Assembly: GCA_035537555.1 (NCBI GenBank)
Contig: DATLMR010000408.1
Coordinates: forward strand, 1-5,146
Direction of reading: 5' to 3'
DNA length: 5,146 bases
Source: DATLMR01 sp035537555
GTDB taxonomy: Bacteria; Acidobacteriota; Blastocatellia; UBA7656
Shown here in pieces: positions 1-5,146 of this stretch. Under the pieces are notes generated by a model. It saw only the letters and a list, made by a program, of their open reading frames with translations, did not search any database and was not told the DNA's origin. Within the stretch, counting starts at the first letter, position 1. Every line of letters begins with the position of its first letter. A program made the translations under genes and the position numbers.

Positions 1-1
1 G

Positions 2-184
2 ACGCGCCCGGACCTGAAGGTGGGCATCTGCGGAGAGCACGGCGGCGAGCCTTCGTCCGTGGGCTTTTGCCATCGCGCGGGGCTGAGCTACGTCTCCTGC
101 TCGCCCTTCCGCGTGCCGATAGCGAAGCTCGCCGCGGCGCAGGCCGCGCTCGGGAGCGAGCAGGCCATCTCGCACACGGCGTGA
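2..184 (+). CDS. ppdK: Pyruvate,phosphate dikinase, C-terminal fragment (5' end outside window)
   Basis: Only the last 60 codons are present; the reading frame enters at base 2 and stops at TGA 182-184. The fragment contains GICGEHGGEPSS followed by SCSPFRVPIAKLAAAQAAL. These are the hallmark C-terminal motifs of pyruvate,phosphate dikinase, in the TIM-barrel PEP/pyruvate-binding domain shared with PEP-utilising enzymes. The cysteine of GICGEHGG is the known catalytic acid/base that protonates the enolate of pyruvate. The enzyme is cytosolic and interconverts pyruvate + ATP + Pi with phosphoenolpyruvate + AMP + PPi. The order SPFRVPIA-LAAAQAAL close to the C-terminus fits PPDK better than PEP synthase or enzyme I of the phosphotransferase system. 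The next gene on this strand starts 136 nt downstream, so there is no evidence of tight coupling. Nothing about the rest of the protein can be judged here. Confidence 0.95.
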   Translation, partial: TRPDLKVGICGEHGGEPSSVGFCHRAGLSYVSCSPFRVPIAKLAAAQAALGSEQAISHTA

Positions 185-320
185 GCGGGTCGGGGGTCAG
201 CAATGATACTCGGCACTTTGATCGAGTCGGCGGGAGTCTTTAAAGCGAGTTTCGGACGATCCGCGTCGGGGCGGGCTATGTCTCCTCCCCGGCCCCGGAC
301 CCTTATCTTAAAGAGGCTCT

Positions 321-728
321 ATGAAGAAGAGGAACCGATTATCCGCAAAGCGTAAATCCGAGCTCTGCCTTCAATGCGGCAAGTGCTGCATGGCCATGAC
401 TTTTTTCGGCGGCGAGGTCGATGACGAGGCGCGCGACGAGATTCAATGGATGCAGCTGCACGGGTTGAAGATCGATTACGTCAGGAAGCGGGGCCAGCTC
501 GAATACTACTTCACGATTCCCAAAAAATGCGACGCGCTCCAGGAGACCGCGATTGCCGACGGGACGGTCCAATACACCTGCGGAGTCTATGAGACCCGCC
601 CGCAGATGTGCCGCGATTACGACGGCAGCGTGAACGGCCCGTTCGGGGTCGCCGATTGCCTCTGGCGAGCGGAGATGGGCAAGGCTCCCGCCGATGACCT
701 CGTTCAGTTGCAGCCGCCCCGAAGATAA
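321..728 (+). CDS. YkgJ-family cysteine-cluster protein (putative Zn/Fe-chelating)
   Basis: This is a 135-residue soluble protein with no signal peptide or membrane segment. It has eight cysteines: C16, C19, C22 and C23 form the CxxCxxCC signature, followed by C70, C87, C97 and C113. The block CGVYETRPQMCRDYD matches the typical second half of the YkgJ/UPF0153 family (C-x-[IV]-Y-x-x-R-P-x-x-C-R-x-[FY]). Members are predicted to bind zinc or an iron-sulfur centre, but for most no biochemical role is established, so function stays open. The basic N-terminus (MKKRNRLSAKRK) precedes the metal site. The ATG at 321 is preceded by AAAGAGG at 310-316, a reasonable ribosome binding site with short spacing, which supports this start. 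The stop TAA (726-728) lies one base from the stop of the convergent gene on the other strand. The opposite orientation gives no direct operon link to the cytochrome/copper genes, so any shared role in metal handling would be speculation. Confidence 0.85.
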   Translation: MKKRNRLSAKRKSELCLQCGKCCMAMTFFGGEVDDEARDEIQWMQLHGLKIDYVRKRGQLEYYFTIPKKCDALQETAIADGTVQYTCGVYETRPQMCRDYDGSVNGPFGVADCLWRAEMGKAPADDLVQLQPPRR

Positions 729-729
729 C

Positions 730-1962
730 TCATCGATCACTCCCCGCCCGATTGGTTGAGATAACCACGGCGCACAGCGCGTCCGAAGAGAGATCGGACC
801 ACCGCGCTTTAACCGGAGGGCTGCTCGGGTTATCGCGATTCGATTCTGAGTTGTCGAAGTGCGCGATCACTTCGATCCGCGTACCCTTCGGAAGCGCGAC
901 AGGCCGCCTGAAGTAATAGGTCGGCCGCCAGTCGAACTGGTAGCCGCGCGCCCAGATCAAGACCTCTTCCGTTCCGTCCGGCCTCTGCGCGCTCGCCTGC
1001 AAAGAGACGAGGAGCGGGTGCACGCCCGGGCGAATCGCCACCGCCTCCGCGTCTTCCGAAATCGTGACGGCCTGGCTCACGCGATGCAGGCCGTCTCCCG
1101 CCGGTATCTCCGCGCCGGGATCGTTCAAAGCGATCTCGCCCATCTGCCTGCCCGGAGGCGCGGTCGCGAAGTAGAGGCCGACCTGGCTCCTGTCTTTCGT
1201 ATCCTCGCCCGCGCCGCGATAATGGATCTCGAGCCTTATGCGCGAGCCCGCGCGCAAGAACCGGGCGACCCCTTTCGGATAGGCGACCGTCTTCTGCCCC
1301 GGCATCCAGACGCCGAGCACGGCGGATTCCGGGCCGACGCGCCCGGCGGCCTTCCCCGCCGGAGGCGCCTGGCTCGCTTCGAGGTAAATAGTGGCGCAAT
1401 GCACGACCGAGCGATTGCCCGGGCGAAGGTCCACGGCCGAGAGCCACCGGCTCTCTTTCAGGTTCGAGGGGAGCAGGAAAACGCGCCGCTCGTCGGAGTC
1501 GGAAGCGACCTTGAAATCCCGCTCGGGCTCGAGCACGAGGTCGGGCTTCCCGAGCCCCCAGTCGTCCGAGTAGAGCGGCCCCGGAGGCAGGTCCTTGTCG
1601 TCGCCCCTCGGCGCTCCCCCTTCGACCCAGTTGACTATAAGGTCCATCTCTCGCTGCGTGAGCGACGGAGCGTTCAGAAAATCGCCGTACCCTTTCACCG
1701 CGTGCCAGGGAGGCATGCGCCTTTCGAGAATCTCTTCCTTGATCGCTTTCGCCCACGGCCGCGCATCATCGTAGGTGGCCAGAGACATCGCCACGCCTTC
1801 GGGCCGGTGACACCCCAGGCAGTTGCGCTGGAGTATGCGGATCACTTCTTTATTGAACCTGACCTTCGTGGTTATCGGCTCGTGCGCCGTCGCGTAGAAC
1901 GGCCCGGCCAGGGCAATGAGCCCGAGCAGCAGGGGCGTGAATCGTATGAAACGGGCCGCCAT
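730..1962 (-). CDS. Exported cytochrome c / PHM-like fusion, copper-site-degenerate paralog (A)
   Basis: This is a 410-residue protein read from ATG 1962. An upstream in-frame GTG at 1986 is possible, but GGGAGGAAGG lies 8 nt before the ATG, and from there the protein begins directly with a signal peptide (hydrophobic residues 9-23, cleavage likely after ATA-26). Residues about 34-127 form a cytochrome c module: CLGCH (C48, C51, H52) binds heme covalently, and M83 in MPPWH is the likely axial ligand. Residues about 140-402 align by eye with the two-domain peptidylglycine monooxygenase (PHM)-like part of its two neighbours, including the IHY, AHFDNS and YDFxW-type blocks. The copper ligands are damaged. 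The HH pair is H188-C189, the PHMH motif is PGVH (first His is G313, second H315), and the methionine ligand position is L396. H247 is kept. It is the last gene of the C-B-A run, 158 nt after B. Heme binding is probable. Normal two-copper monooxygenase chemistry is unlikely, so it may be a redox or structural partner, or have a changed activity. Confidence 0.85.
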   Translation of the reverse strand: MAARFIRFTPLLLGLIALAGPFYATAHEPITTKVRFNKEVIRILQRNCLGCHRPEGVAMSLATYDDARPWAKAIKEEILERRMPPWHAVKGYGDFLNAPSLTQREMDLIVNWVEGGAPRGDDKDLPPGPLYSDDWGLGKPDLVLEPERDFKVASDSDERRVFLLPSNLKESRWLSAVDLRPGNRSVVHCATIYLEASQAPPAGKAAGRVGPESAVLGVWMPGQKTVAYPKGVARFLRAGSRIRLEIHYRGAGEDTKDRSQVGLYFATAPPGRQMGEIALNDPGAEIPAGDGLHRVSQAVTISEDAEAVAIRPGVHPLLVSLQASAQRPDGTEEVLIWARGYQFDWRPTYYFRRPVALPKGTRIEVIAHFDNSESNRDNPSSPPVKARWSDLSSDALCAVVISTNRAGSDR

Positions 1963-1970
1963 ATCTGAGT

Positions 1971-1980
1971 CCTTCCTCCC
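1971..1980 (-). promoter_or_regulatory. Ribosome binding site deciding the start of paralog A
   Basis: On the minus strand this reads GGGAGGAAGG, 8 nt before ATG 1962. It is a strong Shine-Dalgarno match placed for that ATG. It falls inside the extended reading frame that would begin at GTG 1986, which argues that the ATG is the true start. Confidence 0.75.
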
Positions 1981-2000
1981 GGTCACTCCTGCCTCAAGAG

Positions 2001-2047
2001 TTTAGGGCCAGGCCTGCCTGAAATCCACGGGCAGGTCCGGCCCTAAG
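2001..2047. repeat. Large imperfect inverted repeat in the B/A intergenic gap
   Basis: The outer arms are TTAGGGCC (2002-2009) and GGCCCTAA (2039-2046), a perfect 8-bp match. One mismatch (2010/2038) follows, and then an inner stem pairs 2011-2020 with 2028-2037, including G-U type pairs at 2012/2036 and 2019/2029 depending on strand. The loop is 2021-2027. The total stem is about 18-19 pairs. On the transcript of the minus-strand genes it lies between the stop of B and the ribosome binding site of A. It has no following U tract, so it is not a standard intrinsic terminator. It could be an RNA processing or stability hairpin, an attenuator, or a REP-like dispersed repeat. The motif AGGTCCGG of the right arm occurs again directly at 2046-2053. 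Confidence 0.7.
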
Positions 2048-2120
2048 GTCCGGCTCCAAAAGTTTAGCCGAAATACGCTCTATCTAAAATATCGCTCGAA
2101 CCGCGAGGATGCCACGGCCG

Positions 2121-3374
2121 TTACCGGTTACCGTTCGTGGGGCCGGAGGCGTCTCCGGCCGGAGGCCTGGCGGCATCCTTATCGAGCGTGTAGCTGAGCC
2201 ATCCGATCATCATCTCTTCCCATGTCTGATCGCCCCACCGCACGTCCTTCGTCGGGTCGGGATTGAACTTGTTCCTGGTCGAGTTGTCGAAGTGCGCGAC
2301 GCAATCGATCCGCGACCCCTTCGGAGCGGCCGCGGGTTCTTTCAGCACGTAGTAGCTCTGCCACGCGAAGTCGTACTTCGGTACCGAAAGCAGGATCGTA
2401 GAAGTGCCGTCCGGGTAGGTGAGGCGGAACTCGAAGTCCTTGCCGCGAAGGTGCATGTGCGGCATCAGAGACCGGATGTGCGCGTCCTCCTTGAAGGTGA
2501 AAGACGACTCGACCTTGTAGGCGGGATCGCCCGCCGGGATGAGGAACTTCGTGTTCATAACGGGACGGGTCTGCATGTCGTACTGCGGCCGCTCTTTCGA
2601 GAAGATCAGTCCGAGGTAGGAGCGGTCTTTCGCGTCCTTGCCGTTAGGCGTGTAGTGGACCTGGAATATCAGGTCCGCGCCCGCGGGGAGCCTGCGCCCC
2701 AGGCCCTTCGCCAGGACCACGGGGGGCTCGCCCGGAGCGTAGCCTACGAGGAGCTTGCGCTCGCCTGCCTTCTGCGTGAAGACGATTATGTGATGTACGA
2801 CGTTGCGCTTGTCGGGGCGAATCTCGGCCGCCTGGACCCACATATCCTCTTTGTAATTCGTGGGCACCTTGAAGTACTTGTATTCGACCACGCCCTCGGC
2901 GGGCACGGGGAACTCTTCGGGCAGGTAGAAGATCGCGTCGGGCTTTCCGATGTTCCAGCCTTCGAGGAATTTCGGCGCGGGCGGCAGGTCCTTCGGGTTC
3001 CCTTCTTTCGCGCCCCCGTCGACCCACGCGGCTATCGTGTTGACCTCCGCTTCCGAGAGGCGACGGTCGTTAGTGAACTGGCCGTGCTTCGGGTCCGCGT
3101 GCCACGGAGGCATCACTCGCGTGACGACCTTTTCCTTGATCGAGCGAGCCCAGGGGCGGGCCTCCTTGTAGCTCATCAAAGACATGGGCGCGATCTCTCC
3201 CGGGCGGTGGCATTCGGCGCACGCTTTGTAGAAGATCGGCGCGACGTCTTTGTTGAAGGTCGCTTCGGCCTTCGCGTCTTTCTTGGCGTCGCTCGCAAGA
3301 CCGGTCGAAAGCGCGAGCAGGCAGAATGCTCCCGCGAAGATGATTGCCAGGGGAGCGGTGAATGCTTTCTTCAT
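2121..3374 (-). CDS. Exported cytochrome c / copper type II monooxygenase-like fusion (B)
   Basis: This is a 417-residue protein read from ATG 3374. A longer frame from TTG 3422 would put 16 non-signal residues in front and overlap the stop of C. AGAGGTGA four nt before the ATG and the immediate signal peptide (MKKAFTAPLAIIF..., hydrophobic to about residue 27) favour the ATG. Residues about 39-132 are a cytochrome c module with CAECH (C52, C55, H56) and likely axial M88 in MPPWH. Residues about 145-397 resemble peptidylglycine alpha-hydroxylating monooxygenase. VVHH (H194, H195) and QVHY (H240) correspond to the CuH ligands (His107, His108, His172 of rat PHM). MPHMHLRG (H306, H308) and the Met in WEEMM (M388) correspond to the CuM ligands (His242, His244, Met314). 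A full two-copper site is therefore predicted. Such enzymes use O2 and two electrons to hydroxylate a C-H bond; the substrate here is unknown. The C-terminal tail (398-417) is polar, Pro/Gly-rich and probably disordered. It follows C by 44 nt, probably in one operon. Confidence 0.88.
   Translation of the reverse strand: MKKAFTAPLAIIFAGAFCLLALSTGLASDAKKDAKAEATFNKDVAPIFYKACAECHRPGEIAPMSLMSYKEARPWARSIKEKVVTRVMPPWHADPKHGQFTNDRRLSEAEVNTIAAWVDGGAKEGNPKDLPPAPKFLEGWNIGKPDAIFYLPEEFPVPAEGVVEYKYFKVPTNYKEDMWVQAAEIRPDKRNVVHHIIVFTQKAGERKLLVGYAPGEPPVVLAKGLGRRLPAGADLIFQVHYTPNGKDAKDRSYLGLIFSKERPQYDMQTRPVMNTKFLIPAGDPAYKVESSFTFKEDAHIRSLMPHMHLRGKDFEFRLTYPDGTSTILLSVPKYDFAWQSYYVLKEPAAAPKGSRIDCVAHFDNSTRNKFNPDPTKDVRWGDQTWEEMMIGWLSYTLDKDAARPPAGDASGPTNGNR
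2141..2160. repeat. Perfect GC-rich hairpin in the 3' end of gene B
   Basis: GGCCGGAG (2141-2148) and CTCCGGCC (2153-2160) form a perfect 8-bp stem with a 4-nt loop, just before the stop of B and within the codons of its disordered tail. No T run follows on either strand, so it is not an intrinsic terminator by itself. It could act with the larger inverted repeat downstream in mRNA stability, or simply reflect GC-rich Pro/Gly/Ala coding. Confidence 0.45.
3163..3248. repeat. Near-identical heme-domain DNA, copy in gene B (pairs with 4905-4990)
   Basis: This segment encodes the CxxCH region of B and matches 4905-4990 in gene C at a constant offset of 1742 bases, with 4 mismatches in 86 positions. 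It includes a perfect 44-base run (3163-3206 with 4905-4948) and a perfect 33-base run (3216-3248 with 4958-4990). Identity extends to synonymous positions, which suggests recent duplication or gene conversion of this module. Confidence 0.8.
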
Positions 3375-3378
3375 TTTG

Positions 3379-3386
3379 TCACCTCT
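3379..3386 (-). promoter_or_regulatory. Ribosome binding site deciding the start of paralog B
   Basis: On the minus strand this reads AGAGGTGA, a near-ideal Shine-Dalgarno sequence ending 4 nt before ATG 3374. It selects that ATG, directly in front of a signal peptide, over the upstream in-frame TTG at 3422. Confidence 0.8.
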
Positions 3387-3418
3387 ATTTTTAGCAGGCC
3401 GCACGTAAATTAAGGGCC

Positions 3419-5113
3419 TCAATTTCCCGCGCCGGGCGAAGCAGGGTTCTTTTTTGCTTTTATGCTCTGCCCATTCGTCTCGAAGACAAGGCCGGTCACT
3501 TCGCCCTTCTCATCCTTCACGAAGGTGACCTGCGCTTCCACTGCTTTCAAAAAGAATGTCGTTTCGGATTCGGGGAAGAGCTGTATGCTCTGGCCTCGGG
3601 CTTCGAGCAGGAGCCTGTCGCCGTCCTTTACCACGGCGAACGAGCCCGCCGGCGCAATAGAATACTGCCCGACGTAGGCATCATAAACCTTCGGGTCCAG
3701 TTTCGCTACCGTTCTCTCTTTGGGAATGTCTCTGATGTAATCGATGAAGCCCACGACCATCTCGTAATTGGTCGGCTCGCCGAAGCGGACATCTTTCGTC
3801 GGGTCGGGGTTGTACCTGTTCCGGGCCGAATTATCGAAGTGGGCAGTCACGATCAGCCTCGACCCTTTGGGGACCGCGAGCGGAGTCTTAAGCTTGTAGA
3901 GCGTCTGCCAGTTGAAGTCGTAGCGCGGCACGTTGATCAGGGTCTCGCGCCTGCCGTCCGGGTACTGGATCTCGTACTTCATGTCTTTGCCGCGAACGTG
4001 CATGTGCGGCATGTAATTGACCAGCTGCGTATCGCGAGGGAAGGTGAAGCAGGCCTTGACCTCGTGGTTCTCCGCTCCGGCCGGGATCTTGAAGAGCAGG
4101 TTCTGAACGTCGCGCGTCGAGATCATCTTCTCGACGGGGGCCTTGGCGAAATAGAGGCCGGCCCTGGTCAGGTCCGTTTCAGCCTTGCCCGTGGTCTTCG
4201 AGTAATGCATCTGGAAGATGATGTTGGAGCCGGCCGGAATCCGCTTGGCCGTGCCTTCGGGCCACACGTCGGCGTTTCTGCCCGGCGCGTAGACGGCGAG
4301 TATCTCGCTCCCCGTGTTGCTTGCGGGCGTGCCGCGCTCAGGGGCGCTGCACCCGTCGTCTAAAATCTGCGCGTCCGCTTTAATGCGGCGAGTCGTGCCG
4401 ACTTTTTCGAAGATCGTGCCGCCGCTGCCTTCGAAGACCGAAGGGACATTGGCGGAATCACCCTGCCCCCGGCGGCGAGCCATGTTCCGCGCCGCATCCA
4501 TCAGGTCGGGCGATTCGACGAAGATGACCGCGTGATGCACGACCTTCCGGTTGCCGGCCTTGAACTCGACCGCCTGGACCCACCTGTCTTCCTTGAAGTT
4601 CGTCGGGATTCTGAAGTAGATGTAATCGTCCGGCCCGCTCGCCTCGACCGTGTACGGCTCGGGCATCGAGAAGACCATATCGGGCTTGCCCAGCTCCCAG
4701 TCGTCGGAGTACCTGGGCGCGGGCGGCAGGTCCTTCGGGTTGCCTTCCTTTGCGCCTCCGTCCACCCACGCGGCTATCGTGTCGATCTCTTTTTGCGAGA
4801 GGCGCATGTCATTGCTGAACTGGCCGTGATTCGGGTCCGCGTGCCACGGAGGCATCTCGCGCGTGACGACCTTCTCCTTGATCGACCGGGCCCACGGCCG
4901 CGATTCCTTGTAGCTCATCAAAGACATGGGCGCGATCTCTCCCGGGCGATGGCACCGGGCGCACGCTTTGTAGAAGATCGGCGCGACGTCCTTGCTGAAA
5001 GTGGCCGCGGGCGGAGCCTTCTTCGTGTCGCTCGCCTCGGTCTTCGGGAGCGCGAGGAACGAAAAGGCTGCCAGGAAGCCCACGAACGATAAATAGGCCA
5101 GAGCTTTTTTCAT
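3419..5113 (-). CDS. Exported cytochrome c / copper type II monooxygenase-like fusion with DUF3471-like tail (C)
   Basis: This is a 564-residue protein from ATG 5113, with AAGGAG (5123-5128) 9 nt upstream. A signal peptide covers about residues 1-27. The cytochrome c module (about 38-131) has CARCH (C51, C54, H55) and likely axial M87 in MPPWH. The monooxygenase-like part spans about 143-460. VVHH (H193, H194) and QMHY (H303) fit the CuH site; MPHMHVRG (H370, H372) and the Met in NYEMVVG (M452) fit the CuM site, by comparison with PHM. So both copper sites look complete. Between H194 and the YAPG block there are roughly 60 more residues than in B (about 203-270, with C255), of unknown role. 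Residues about 472-556 (YVGQYSIAPAG..., LFPESETTFFLK, VTGLV, NGQSIKAKK) match the DUF3471-type beta-rich domain often found at the C-terminus of exported beta-lactamase-like or peptidase proteins. It is the first of the three genes in the run; the promoter would lie beyond the right edge. The substrate is unknown. Confidence 0.88.
   Translation of the reverse strand: MKKALAYLSFVGFLAAFSFLALPKTEASDTKKAPPAATFSKDVAPIFYKACARCHRPGEIAPMSLMSYKESRPWARSIKEKVVTREMPPWHADPNHGQFSNDMRLSQKEIDTIAAWVDGGAKEGNPKDLPPAPRYSDDWELGKPDMVFSMPEPYTVEASGPDDYIYFRIPTNFKEDRWVQAVEFKAGNRKVVHHAVIFVESPDLMDAARNMARRRGQGDSANVPSVFEGSGGTIFEKVGTTRRIKADAQILDDGCSAPERGTPASNTGSEILAVYAPGRNADVWPEGTAKRIPAGSNIIFQMHYSKTTGKAETDLTRAGLYFAKAPVEKMISTRDVQNLLFKIPAGAENHEVKACFTFPRDTQLVNYMPHMHVRGKDMKYEIQYPDGRRETLINVPRYDFNWQTLYKLKTPLAVPKGSRLIVTAHFDNSARNRYNPDPTKDVRFGEPTNYEMVVGFIDYIRDIPKERTVAKLDPKVYDAYVGQYSIAPAGSFAVVKDGDRLLLEARGQSIQLFPESETTFFLKAVEAQVTFVKDEKGEVTGLVFETNGQSIKAKKNPASPGAGN
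4905..4990. repeat. Near-identical heme-domain DNA, copy in gene C (pairs with 3163-3248)
   Basis: This is the partner of the copy in gene B. The differences are at 4949 and 4955-4957, the latter changing the residue between the heme cysteines (Arg in C, Glu in B). A further perfect 26-base match at the same offset lies at 4716-4741 versus 2974-2999, where the heme module ends. Confidence 0.8.
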
Positions 5114-5146
5114 GACGGCGAGCTCCTTTGAGAAGCGCGGCGCGGC

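Noticed and set aside
218..244. Possible promoter before the CxxCxxCC gene (TTGATC, 15-nt spacer, TTTAAA)
   Set aside because: The spacer is short and the second box is poor; there is no independent support.
266..302. GC-rich potential hairpin after ppdK as a terminator
   Set aside because: The arms pair only with bulges and no T tract follows, so it does not meet the pattern of an intrinsic terminator.
1870..1890. Histidine as the first mature residue of paralog A (after ATA-26), resembling a copper histidine brace
   Set aside because: The cleavage site is only predicted by eye, and the following domain is a cytochrome c module, not a lytic polysaccharide monooxygenase or CopC-type fold.
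1963..1986. GTG start at 1986 for paralog A
   Set aside because: It would add eight polar residues before the signal peptide and place the strong Shine-Dalgarno inside the coding sequence; ATG 1962 fits better.
2061..2088. Possible minus-strand promoter in the B/A gap (TTTAGA, 16-nt spacer, TAAACT)
   Set aside because: Each box matches the sigma-70 consensus at only four of six positions, and the AT-rich patch alone could produce this by chance.
2109..3413. Long open frame on the plus strand opposite gene B (and similar ones opposite A and C)
   Set aside because: It is antisense to a well-supported gene with clear heme and copper motifs. Its protein is Arg/Val-rich without recognisable domains, which is typical of mirrored GC-rich codon use.
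3375..3422. TTG start at 3422 for paralog B, overlapping the stop of C
   Set aside because: It would put 16 residues ahead of an evident signal peptide and bypass the near-ideal ribosome binding site in front of ATG 3374.

Overview
The window is GC-rich bacterial DNA. It holds the last 60 codons of a pyruvate,phosphate dikinase gene, a small cysteine-cluster protein, and a minus-strand run of three related exported proteins. Each of the three joins an N-terminal single-heme c-type cytochrome module to a region that looks like the two-copper peptidylglycine/dopamine monooxygenase fold (copper type II, ascorbate-dependent monooxygenase family). From memory, paralogous cytochrome c/copper monooxygenase-like fusions are frequent in Acidobacteriota and some related soil phyla. 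Together with the GC-rich codon use and the DUF3471-type tail, this makes an acidobacterium the best guess. No rRNA or other marker here proves it.

Layout, left to right. Positions 2-184 (+): C-terminus of PPDK. 185-320: short intergenic region with no convincing terminator or promoter. 321-728 (+): 135-residue YkgJ-type (CxxCxxCC) putative metal-binding protein. 730-1962 (-): paralog A, 410 aa, heme site intact but several copper ligands replaced. 1963-2120: 158-nt gap with a large imperfect inverted repeat. 2121-3374 (-): paralog B, 417 aa, all expected copper ligands present. 3375-3418: 44-nt gap. 3419-5113 (-): paralog C, 564 aa, all expected ligands present, with an extra internal insertion and a C-terminal DUF3471-like domain. 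The remaining 33 nt at the right edge hold the ribosome binding site of C.

The three minus-strand genes run C-B-A, each with its own strong Shine-Dalgarno sequence. They probably form one transcription unit, with the B/A gap a possible control or processing point. A reasonable working model (inference) is a periplasmic or exported redox system. In it, B and C would be copper monooxygenases that receive electrons through their own heme domain rather than from free ascorbate, and A would be a catalytically altered partner. The substrate cannot be read from the sequence. The most notable points are the tandem triplication, the selective loss of copper ligands in A, and the near-identical heme modules of B and C beside more diverged catalytic parts.
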